DNA from: Candidatus Bathyarchaeota archaeon | GTDB taxonomy: Archaea; Thermoproteota; Bathyarchaeia; Bathyarchaeales; Bathyarchaeaceae | Assembly: GCA_029883255.1 (NCBI GenBank) | Contig: JAOUJL010000103.1 | Coordinates: 1 to 5,532, forward strand | Reading direction: 5' to 3' | DNA length: 5,532 nt | Shown: one piece after another, positions 1-5,192 of the stretch | Numbering within the stretch: position 1 is the first letter of the stretch | Layout of the letters: each line of letters begins with the position of its first letter | Program-made: the position numbers and the translations under genes | Notes under the pieces: model-generated | What the model was told of the DNA's origin: nothing | The model's database searches: none | The model's input: only the letters and a program-made list of their open reading frames with translations

Positions 1-83
1 TAAAGTGTGATGGTTAGAGCGAGTTGGGGAGAGACAGAGACGGTATAACTTCGTCGAGGGTTACTAGGCTTAACACATTGATT

Positions 84-251
84 CTACAAGTCGCCAAGAA
101 AGATTTGAGCTTCTTCCTGCGTAGAAATCAGCTTGTTCTCCAACAGTTTCGCCGTCACCTTATCCTTCGCATCCTTTTCACTTACCGCATCAGCCTTTTC
201 AAAAAGTGATTGCAGAATCCAACGTTCTACCAGATTGGGTAGGTGAGTCAT
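84..251 (-). CDS. Unrecognised small protein, 55 aa, downstream of amrS
   Basis: This is a 55-residue ORF with an ATG at 251-249 and a TAG stop at 86-84. I do not recognise the family. The protein is soluble-looking and mostly predicted helical: it starts MTHLPNLVERWILQSLFEKA, has a charged middle rich in Lys, Asp and Glu, and ends near QEEAQIFLGDL. It has no cysteines, no signal peptide and no membrane segment. It begins 12 bp after the amrS stop codon on the same strand, so it is probably the third gene of the regulator-amrS operon, translated by coupling or reinitiation. AAGG directly abuts the ATG, too close to be a good ribosome binding site. The amrS reading frame continues into it without a shift. 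The opposite-strand ORF over the same bases has an Arg/Leu/Phe-rich, unnatural composition, which favours this strand. A chance ORF remains possible. Confidence 0.5.
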   Translation of the reverse strand: MTHLPNLVERWILQSLFEKADAVSEKDAKDKVTAKLLENKLISTQEEAQIFLGDL

Positions 252-263
252 CCTTGGCGGTTG

Positions 264-1316
264 CTAAATAACGTAATACGGATAAGAGACACCACCCGGA
301 TAAAATTGACCCTGTATGGCAATTTTTTGTCCACATGCCGGGCAGCGCATGTCCTTGGTTAGATGCCACTTCACGATGTCGAAACTGAACCGTTTAATCA
401 GCAGCTCGCCACAGTTCGGACAGTAGGTATTCTCGTAACGGTGTCCTGGAACATTTCCCATATACACATAGTTAAGGCCAACCTCACGCGACACATCGCA
501 GGCGTGTTCAAGCGTCTCCAATGGAGTTGAGGAAATCTCAGTTACCTGATAGTTGGGATGAAACCTGAGCAGATGGAATACAGTGTCTTTCCCAAGGTTA
601 TCTCTTATCCACATGGCCAGTTCACGAATTGTTTCAAACGAATCTCCTATCTTCGGAACCACCAGATTGGTTACTTCAATATGTATATCGCATTTCTTCA
701 TTTCTTTCAGGGATTCATAAATTGGCTCCACGGATGGAACCGTTGCAAATTTCTTATAAAATTCCGGGTCTCCTGCACCCTTAAAATCCACTGTTGCAGC
801 GTCCAAGATTGGAGCTATCAATTGAACAGCCTCGGGAGCCATGTATCCGTTGGTCACAAACGTGTTGAAGATCCCTTCCTTATGAGCCAACATCGCCGTG
901 TCGAATGCATACTCGAAGAAGATGGTTGGTTCAGTGTATGTGTAGCTTATGCCTTGGCATCCATCATCCTTCGCGGCCTTCACAACTTTTTCTGGGGGGA
1001 AATCGTATCCCTGAATTTTCTTTTCCTGACTGATCAACCAGTTGTCACAGAAACGACAGCGGAAGTTGCATCCCACCGTGGCGATGGACATAACCTGCGA
1101 ACCGGGATTAAAGTGGGAGAGAGGCTTTTTTGTTATCGGATCAACACATACAGAACAGGCTTTAGCGTACACGAGCGAGTAGAGCTTCCCTTTCTCATTT
1201 TTTCTAACCAAACAGAACCCTACAGCGTCTTCGGCTATCATGCAACGCCTTCCGCAAAGGTTGCACCGCACCTTGTTTTCTGACAACTCTTCGTAAAGCA
1301 TGGCTTCTTTTACCAT
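264..1316 (-). CDS. amrS: AmrS: AmmeMemoRadiSam-system radical SAM protein
   Basis: This is a 350-residue radical SAM protein of the AmrS family, related to pyruvate formate-lyase activating enzymes; its substrate is not settled. An N-terminal Cys knuckle (C18, C21, C25, C35) is followed by the 4Fe-4S-binding CxxxCxxC motif at C83, C87 and C90 (GCNFRCRFCDNW). Family blocks follow: SYTYTEPTIFFEYA, FVTNGYM, a LRFHPNY block and GNVPGHRYENTYC. A C-terminal zinc-ribbon-like pair (C299/C302, C325/C328) precedes a Tyr-rich tail. The start at 1316 (MVKEAMLYEEL) matches how the family usually begins, and GAGGGAG lies 4 nt upstream; the longer form from 1361 adds an Arg/Ser-rich stretch read out of frame inside the regulator gene. 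It lies 13 bp after the regulator and 12 bp before the small ORF. No AmrA (AMMECR1) or AmrB (Memo) gene is in the window. An extra CxxC (C54, C57) is unusual compared with the homologues I recall. Confidence 0.9.
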   Translation of the reverse strand: MVKEAMLYEELSENKVRCNLCGRRCMIAEDAVGFCLVRKNEKGKLYSLVYAKACSVCVDPITKKPLSHFNPGSQVMSIATVGCNFRCRFCDNWLISQEKKIQGYDFPPEKVVKAAKDDGCQGISYTYTEPTIFFEYAFDTAMLAHKEGIFNTFVTNGYMAPEAVQLIAPILDAATVDFKGAGDPEFYKKFATVPSVEPIYESLKEMKKCDIHIEVTNLVVPKIGDSFETIRELAMWIRDNLGKDTVFHLLRFHPNYQVTEISSTPLETLEHACDVSREVGLNYVYMGNVPGHRYENTYCPNCGELLIKRFSFDIVKWHLTKDMRCPACGQKIAIQGQFYPGGVSYPYYVI

Positions 1317-1320
1317 CTTA

Positions 1321-1327
1321 CTCCCTC
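1321..1327 (-). promoter_or_regulatory. Ribosome binding site that decides the amrS start
   Basis: On the minus strand GAGGGAG lies in the 13-bp gap between the regulator's TAA and the ATG at 1316, 4 nt before that ATG. It supports the 350-residue form of AmrS over the longer reading from 1361. Confidence 0.6.
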
Positions 1328-1329
1328 TC

Positions 1330-1638
1330 TTACTCCTTCTCCTCCTCCAACTGAATCCCACTTCCGTTAAACCGTATAATAAACGCCCTTGTTACGGCTT
1401 TGAAACCCCGCCTAGACCCGTTTAACTCGACGAGGTTTGCTTCCCTAAGCTTGTTCATGTGGAACCAGACGGTCATGCGTGGCTCAGACGTTATCTGTTG
1501 CAGTTTAGAAATCGTTAGCCTGTTGGGGTATGCTTTTATGAGTTCTTGGAGTATCCGCATCCGGCTGGGAAGACTCAGAGCTTCGCACACTTTATGGCCG
1601 TTCAACTCTTTTTCAAAATGCATCTCATGAACTCTCAT
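1330..1638 (-). CDS. ArsR-like winged-helix DNA-binding regulator
   Basis: This is a 102-residue winged helix-turn-helix protein. The ALSLPSRMRILQEL segment (residues 20-33) is typical of ArsR-type first helices. It is followed by a helix around TISKLQQIT (42-50), a recognition helix around EPRMTVWFHMNKLREANLV (52-70), and a beta wing (71-90, with GSRRGF). An acidic tail ends the protein. The single cysteine (C18) and the absence of an ELCVCDL-like motif argue against classic ArsR metal sensing. The N-terminal MRVHEMHFEKEL resembles the lead-in of archaeal and bacterial small winged-helix proteins, supporting the start at 1638; the ATG at 1623 is an alternative. It is the first gene of the operon, so it probably regulates itself and amrS. 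A TATA-like box about 25 bp upstream of the ATG implies a leaderless or nearly leaderless mRNA. The effector is unknown. Confidence 0.85.
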   Translation of the reverse strand: MRVHEMHFEKELNGHKVCEALSLPSRMRILQELIKAYPNRLTISKLQQITSEPRMTVWFHMNKLREANLVELNGSRRGFKAVTRAFIIRFNGSGIQLEEEKE

Positions 1639-1654
1639 ACTACTGTACTAGTAT
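1637..1654. promoter_or_regulatory. Candidate operator: 6-bp inverted repeat at the regulator start
   Basis: ATACTA (1637-1642) and TAGTAT (1649-1654) form a perfect inverted repeat with a 6-bp spacer. It lies between the TATA-like box and the start codon and overlaps the first bases of the regulator gene. Winged-helix dimers often bind such sites, so autoregulation is a reasonable inference. The arms are short and AT-rich, so chance is possible. Confidence 0.3.
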
Positions 1655-1656
1655 AA

Positions 1657-1668
1657 GAGTATAAATCT
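1657..1668 (-). promoter_or_regulatory. TATA-like box of the regulator-amrS operon
   Basis: Read on the minus strand this is AGATTTATACTC, centred about 25 bp upstream of the regulator's ATG (1638). That places the predicted transcription start at or next to the start codon, as in leaderless archaeal mRNAs. A second TATA-like element (CTTATACT, about 1650-1657) follows directly. The same bases on the plus strand contain GTATAAAT, so the element could also fire rightward. Confidence 0.5.
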
Positions 1669-1704
1669 TCTCCCCATCTTCTTGAAAAGTCTACGCCTTT
1701 CCAA

Positions 1705-1893
1705 ATGGTCGGTCAAGATTGTTGTTTTTATAGTATCCCCTTTATTAGCGTTAATGGCAACATTATTGCGGATAGCTCTGTAAGAAACCTCTCGGGAGAT
1801 GACGCTCGAAAGTTGGCTGAAAACTGGGGCGCCTTCGAAGAGAACATTATCTACTATCTAATCTGCGCAGAAAGGTCAAAGAAGAAAAAATGA
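1705..1893 (+). CDS. Doubtful small ORF, 62 aa, in the divergent intergenic region
   Basis: This ATG-to-TGA ORF fills most of the 329-bp gap between the regulator and the HMG-CoA reductase gene. I do not recognise the product. It starts MVGQDCCFYSIPFI, has a more protein-like second half (RNLSGDDARKLAENWGAFEE) and ends in a lysine run. There is no ribosome binding site before the ATG. A plus-strand GTATAAAT about 42 bp upstream could act as promoter, and another TATA-like stretch (TTTTTATAGTA, 1726-1736) lies inside the ORF, which would suit a shorter product or none. Apart from this ORF and the promoter elements listed separately, I see nothing in 1639-1967. Confidence 0.27.
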   Translation: MVGQDCCFYSIPFISVNGNIIADSSVRNLSGDDARKLAENWGAFEENIIYYLICAERSKKKK

Positions 1894-1908
1894 TTTCCGA
1901 AAAATGCA

Positions 1909-1917
1909 GTTAAATTC
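1909..1917 (+). promoter_or_regulatory. TATA-like element upstream of HMG-CoA reductase
   Basis: GTTAAATTC is preceded by a purine-rich, BRE-like CGAAAAA (1898-1904). Archaeal spacing would put the transcription start near 1938-1942 and give a leader of about 25-30 nt, which contains the ribosome binding site. The match to the TATA consensus is only moderate. Confidence 0.35.
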
Positions 1918-1954
1918 TTATGCCATGCATATTCATCTAGTAAAATTGGAAATT

Positions 1955-1961
1955 AGGGTGG
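1955..1961 (+). promoter_or_regulatory. Ribosome binding site for the TTG start of HMG-CoA reductase
   Basis: AGGGTGG lies 6 nt before the TTG at 1968. It supports the non-ATG start, which is also where the conserved SRTSQISGFYKL N-terminus begins. Confidence 0.6.
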
Positions 1962-1967
1962 CTCGAA

Positions 1968-3239
1968 TTGAGTAGAACGTCTCAGATTTCAGGATTCTAC
2001 AAACTAACCCCAAAAAAAAGAGTGCAAATCGTAAAAGATTTCGCTGGTTTAACAGATGAAGAAGTTGAAACTCTATTATCAACAGGGTCTTTGAAAATGG
2101 AGTTAGCCAATCGAATGATTGAGAACGTCGTGGGAGTCTTCCCAATACCCCTCGGAATCGCAGTGAACTTTCTAATCAATGGACGAGACTATTTGATTCC
2201 GATGGCGATTGATGAGCCTTCCGTGGTGGCTGCAGCCAGCTATGCGGCGAAGATGGCAAGGTTAAAGGGTGGCTTCTTCACTAGCAGCACCGAGCCAGTC
2301 ATGATTGGGCAAATCCAAGCGGTGAACATAGACGACCCGTATGGAGCGAAGATGGCTATTCTGGCGGCAAAAGAGAAAATCCTCCAGAAAGCGAACGAAC
2401 AGGACCCCATGCTGGTTTCGGTTGGAGGAGGCGCCAAAGACTTAGACGTAAGGGTGATACGGGCGAACAGTGGCCCCATGGTCATCACCGAGCTTCACGT
2501 AGACTGCAGAGACGCAATGGGTGCAAACGCTGTCAACACTATGGCAGAAGCTGTTGCTCCGCTGATTGAGAGAATTACGCACGGCCGAGTGTATCTAAGA
2601 ATCATTTCCAACCTAGCTACAAAACGGCTGGCAAGAGCTTGGACTGTCGTGGCAAAGGAGGAATTAGGCGGAGAAGAAATCGTAGACGGCATCATAGAAG
2701 CTTACAACTTCGCTGTCGCTGACCCGTACCGTGCCGCAACCCACAACAAAGGCATACTCAACGGCATAATTGGCGTCGTGATAGCCACATGCAACGACCA
2801 TCGCGCCGTAGAGGCGGGAGCCCACGCCTACGCAGCAAGATCAGGCCAGTACAGTCCACTAACAGTCTGGGAGAAAAACAAAGACGGCGACCTCGTAGGC
2901 TCAATTGAACTCCCAATGGCTGTGGGAACCGTTGGAGGCGCCACAAGAGTGCACCCAGTGGCTAAAATAACATTGAAAATTTTAGGCGTAAAAACTGCCA
3001 ACGAGCTAGCCGAAGTTTTAGCCGCCGTGGGGCTGGCACAGAACCTTGGTGCATTGAGAGCGCTGGCTCATGAGGGTATCCAGAGGGGGCACATGGCACT
3101 GCACGCTCGAAACGTGGCAATCATGGCTGGAGCATCTGGAGAATTGATCGACATAATAGTTGAAAAGATGGGTGAAGAACGTAAAGTAAGGTTAGACAGA
3201 GCCAAAGAACTAGTTGAAGAATATGGGAAAATGAAGTGA
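1968..3239 (+). CDS. Class II hydroxymethylglutaryl-CoA reductase
   Basis: This 423-residue enzyme interconverts HMG-CoA and mevalonate; in an archaeon its likely role is supplying mevalonate for isoprenoid membrane lipids. It is class II (Pseudomonas mevalonii / Archaeoglobus type), as shown by near-collinear matches throughout: SGFYKLTPKKR at the N-terminus, ENVVG (52-56), DEPSVVAAASYAAK (82-95), DAMGANAVNTMAEAVAP (182-198), DPYRAATHNKGILNG (252-266) and EGIQRGHMALHAR (369-381). The catalytic residues appear intact: E83, K261, D277 and H375, matching E83, K267, D283 and H381 of P. mevalonii as I recall its numbering. D146 matches the P. mevalonii aspartate linked to NADH preference. Length is as expected (about 428). 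The TTG start has a ribosome binding site. There are no membrane segments, so it is cytosolic. No other mevalonate-pathway gene is in the window. Class II enzymes in archaea are generally thought to come from transfer with bacteria. Confidence 0.96.
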   Translation: MSRTSQISGFYKLTPKKRVQIVKDFAGLTDEEVETLLSTGSLKMELANRMIENVVGVFPIPLGIAVNFLINGRDYLIPMAIDEPSVVAAASYAAKMARLKGGFFTSSTEPVMIGQIQAVNIDDPYGAKMAILAAKEKILQKANEQDPMLVSVGGGAKDLDVRVIRANSGPMVITELHVDCRDAMGANAVNTMAEAVAPLIERITHGRVYLRIISNLATKRLARAWTVVAKEELGGEEIVDGIIEAYNFAVADPYRAATHNKGILNGIIGVVIATCNDHRAVEAGAHAYAARSGQYSPLTVWEKNKDGDLVGSIELPMAVGTVGGATRVHPVAKITLKILGVKTANELAEVLAAVGLAQNLGALRALAHEGIQRGHMALHARNVAIMAGASGELIDIIVEKMGEERKVRLDRAKELVEEYGKMK

Positions 3240-3250
3240 GACTTACCCGA

Positions 3251-4165
3251 TTAATCGTCCCACTGGTTCCCCTTCCGTTGGGTTTTTGTGGTCGCCCATG
3301 GAAGATTCTCTATTTTTAAGCCTAACTTAGATGTTAAAAAGCGGATAAGTAAAAAGGTAAGTATTGTAATAACTGCCCAGATTAGGCCTTCTATCCCGAA
3401 ACGGACTTCGGGACTTAATCTTTCATAGTCAAAATTAAACGCGTAAGCGAGGGATTGTGTATCTAAGAAAGCGTGTAGAAAAATTGGACCAGTCAGTACC
3501 CTTGTCTGGTAATAGAGATAGCCCAATATAGAGCCACTTACGAAGACCCCTAACAGGTGGAAAAACATCATCCAAACATCATATCTCCAAATAAGTATAT
3601 CTATGGGAACATGTGCCAACGCGAAAAGCATTGAAGGAAAAATTATCGAGAATCTCGGACCAAAGTGTTCCAATAAACGCGTTTGAAAGTATCCTCTAGT
3701 CTCTATTTCCTCAGAGGGACCGACAACTAAAAGGAAGGTTAGGGGCATTAGAAAAATTGAAGTTAGGTCTAGGTTTTCAGGGTTTATAGTGAATGTTATT
3801 GGACCAGCCCCTAGTGGAACGAACAGAACGTATGCAAGGCAAGCAAATGCAGCGCTATTGAATAGTGAGAGAAAAATCCCAAAGAATGCGTTTCTAATGA
3901 ACCCTCGCCTTGACAAACCTATTGATCCTATTCGTCTTTTCTCAACGCAGCGAACGATCAGAAGTATTGGTAACAACGCTAGTAACGGTTGAAAAACAAT
4001 CTGCGTTACAAAGAACATTCTCCAACTTATCTCACCATCACAAATGATCAAGGTTACAGACCATAGTCGATAAAGAGCCCAAATCCCCGTTAATACCAGA
4101 AAAACTCCAACGACCTTCAAAAAAGCTCTCAGCTTTTCACCCAAAGGGTTCAGCCTCATAGACAT
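3251..4165 (-). CDS. CPBP-family intramembrane metalloprotease
   Basis: This 304-residue polytopic membrane protein is of the CPBP/ABI (Rce1-like) family, whose members cleave substrates within the membrane, for example after CaaX prenylation or in bacteriocin self-immunity. The three family motifs are present: SEEIETRGYF (E152, E153, R157), FALAH (F181, H185) and HAFLD (H231, D235), which together supply the glutamate, histidine and metal-site residues. Hydrophobic stretches at roughly 15-40, 50-73, 88-117, 135-150, 171-190, 196-220 and 257-277 suggest seven or eight helices. The hydrophilic tail (TTKTQRKGNQWDD) is probably cytosolic. The start at 4165 is the first of two close ATGs (M1, M3), and there is no clear ribosome binding site before either. 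It ends 11 bp from the HMG-CoA reductase stop and is divergent from the PRPP synthetase homologue. The substrate cannot be told from sequence. Confidence 0.9.
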   Translation of the reverse strand: MSMRLNPLGEKLRAFLKVVGVFLVLTGIWALYRLWSVTLIICDGEISWRMFFVTQIVFQPLLALLPILLIVRCVEKRRIGSIGLSRRGFIRNAFFGIFLSLFNSAAFACLAYVLFVPLGAGPITFTINPENLDLTSIFLMPLTFLLVVGPSEEIETRGYFQTRLLEHFGPRFSIIFPSMLFALAHVPIDILIWRYDVWMMFFHLLGVFVSGSILGYLYYQTRVLTGPIFLHAFLDTQSLAYAFNFDYERLSPEVRFGIEGLIWAVITILTFLLIRFLTSKLGLKIENLPWATTKTQRKGNQWDD

Positions 4166-4258
4166 GATAGTTTTTAGAGGATTATTACTGAATTAGAAGT
4201 TATCTTTTTCCATCGGCCGTGAAGTCGGAAAGTAAACTGGAACACATTGTTAAGAGAA

Positions 4259-4272
4259 CGATAATTATAATT
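4259..4272 (+). promoter_or_regulatory. TATA-like box of the PRPP synthetase homologue / Trm-G10 pair
   Basis: CGATAATTATAATT is an AT-rich element containing the palindrome ATAATTAT. Archaeal spacing puts the transcription start near 4290-4294, downstream of the GTG at 4219 and about 15-18 nt before the TTG at 4309. It therefore argues for the shorter protein. GTGA at 4298-4301, 7 nt before the TTG, is a weak ribosome binding site. Confidence 0.45.
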
Positions 4273-4308
4273 CTGCGGACAATACTATTTTCTCCACGTG
4301 AACACACA

Positions 4309-5190
4309 TTGATAATAATTCCAGGTCCAGCGTCCCCAGAACTAGGTCGAAAGATCGCGGACATACTGAAGATAGAGGTTGTACCAGTAGAGTTCAAGCG
4401 TTTTCCGGACGGAGAATCTTACATTCGATTTGACGGAAACATAGAGGATGAGGACGTTGTTATTGTTCAGACGACAAGTCCACCCCAAAATGAACGGTTA
4501 GTTCAACTCTTTATTATGGCGGATAATGCGAAAGACCAAAGGGCAAAGAGCATTACCGCGGTTGTTCCATATTTTGCGTATGCTAGACAGGATAAACGCT
4601 TCAGATCCGGCGAAGCTTTCAGCATAAAAACGTTAATGAAACTTTTAGAAAAGTGTGGCGTAAACAGAATAATCACTGTAAACTCTCATAACCCCAAAAT
4701 CCTAGAAACCTTCAAAATACACATTGATGATCTATCAGCCATCAGTCTCCTAGCTGAGTATTTTAAGAAAAAAGGCTTTGAAAAAGCGTTTTCTCTGTCG
4801 CTTGGCAAAAAAGCATTAGACACAGCGGTGCAAGCAAACAAGGTCTTGGAAGGTGGATACGGATGTGTCTCAACTTACAGAAACCGAATAACTGGAAAAG
4901 TTACAATCGAGAAAGAATCCTTACCGGTGAAGAATCGAAACGTAATCATATTCGACGACATAATCAGCAGCGGCGGGACAATGATTAAAGCCGTCAAACT
5001 GGTTAAGGCTGAAGGCGCTGAAAGAGTGTTCACAGCATGTGCGCATCCCCTTCTTATCGGAGACTCGAAAGACAGAATCCTCAAAAGCGGTGCTGATGGA
5101 ATTGTGGGCACAGACTGCGTTCCCAGCCCTGTTAGTGTTGTCTCGGTTGCTCCTTTAATCGCGGAAGCGCTAGCTAAAAGAGGAGTCTGA
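4309..5190 (+). CDS. Ribose-phosphate pyrophosphokinase (PRPP synthetase) homologue, altered active site
   Basis: This 293-residue protein is of the archaeal PRPP synthetase family, which makes phosphoribosyl pyrophosphate from ribose 5-phosphate and ATP for nucleotide, histidine and tryptophan synthesis. Kept motifs are IIIPGPASPELGRKIA at the start, FPDGES (32-37), PYFAYARQDKRF (87-98), H127 and the PRPP loop FDDIISSGGTM (215-225). The TTG at 4309 is chosen because the family starts at this beta strand and because of the upstream TATA-like box; a GTG at 4219 would add 30 unlikely residues. Oddities: where relatives have PDxG, this protein reads LGKK (165-168), and the flexible-loop KxR reads T189-Y190-R191, so the catalytic lysine appears missing. 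The reading frame is intact through the region (ALDTA and RITGKV still align). It may be a low-activity enzyme, a regulatory paralogue or a lineage variant. The Trm-G10-type gene follows 2 bp later. Confidence 0.88.
   Translation: MIIIPGPASPELGRKIADILKIEVVPVEFKRFPDGESYIRFDGNIEDEDVVIVQTTSPPQNERLVQLFIMADNAKDQRAKSITAVVPYFAYARQDKRFRSGEAFSIKTLMKLLEKCGVNRIITVNSHNPKILETFKIHIDDLSAISLLAEYFKKKGFEKAFSLSLGKKALDTAVQANKVLEGGYGCVSTYRNRITGKVTIEKESLPVKNRNVIIFDDIISSGGTMIKAVKLVKAEGAERVFTACAHPLLIGDSKDRILKSGADGIVGTDCVPSPVSVVSVAPLIAEALAKRGV
5178..5184 (+). promoter_or_regulatory. Ribosome binding site of the Trm-G10-type gene
   Basis: AGAGGAG lies inside the last codons of the upstream gene, 8 nt before the GTG at 5193. 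It fixes this non-ATG start and points to translational coupling. Confidence 0.6.
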
Positions 5191-5192
5191 GA

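Noticed and set aside
1..83. Possible tRNA or box C/D RNA at the left edge
   Set aside because: I could not fold a cloverleaf, and GTGATGG is only a partial C-box with no paired D-box. The minus-strand frame is open here but has no start codon.
24..209. Plus-strand 61-codon ORF at the left edge
   Set aside because: It lies antisense to the better-looking 55-residue ORF behind amrS. Its product is Arg/Leu/Phe-rich with no recognisable motif, and there is no promoter or ribosome binding site.
558..1283. Plus-strand 241-codon ORF
   Set aside because: It is fully antisense to amrS, whose frame carries every family motif. The antisense product is a composition shadow rich in His, Phe and Cys.
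1317..1361. Longer amrS start at 1361
   Set aside because: The added 15 residues are Arg/Ser-rich, overlap the regulator's end in another frame and do not match the family N-terminus. The ATG at 1316 has a ribosome binding site.
1400..1630. Plus-strand 76-codon ORF
   Set aside because: It is antisense to the winged-helix regulator, with no motif and no start signal.
2240..2946. Minus-strand ORFs of 62-82 codons
   Set aside because: They are shadows of the HMG-CoA reductase gene, whose own frame is conserved across its full length.
4219..4308. GTG-started 30-residue extension of the PRPP synthetase homologue
   Set aside because: The family begins at the strand after 4309, no ribosome binding site precedes the GTG, and the likely TATA box lies inside the extension.
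4200..4397. Minus-strand 65-codon ORF
   Set aside because: It is a low-complexity Ile/Ser-rich shadow across the promoter and start of the PRPP synthetase homologue.
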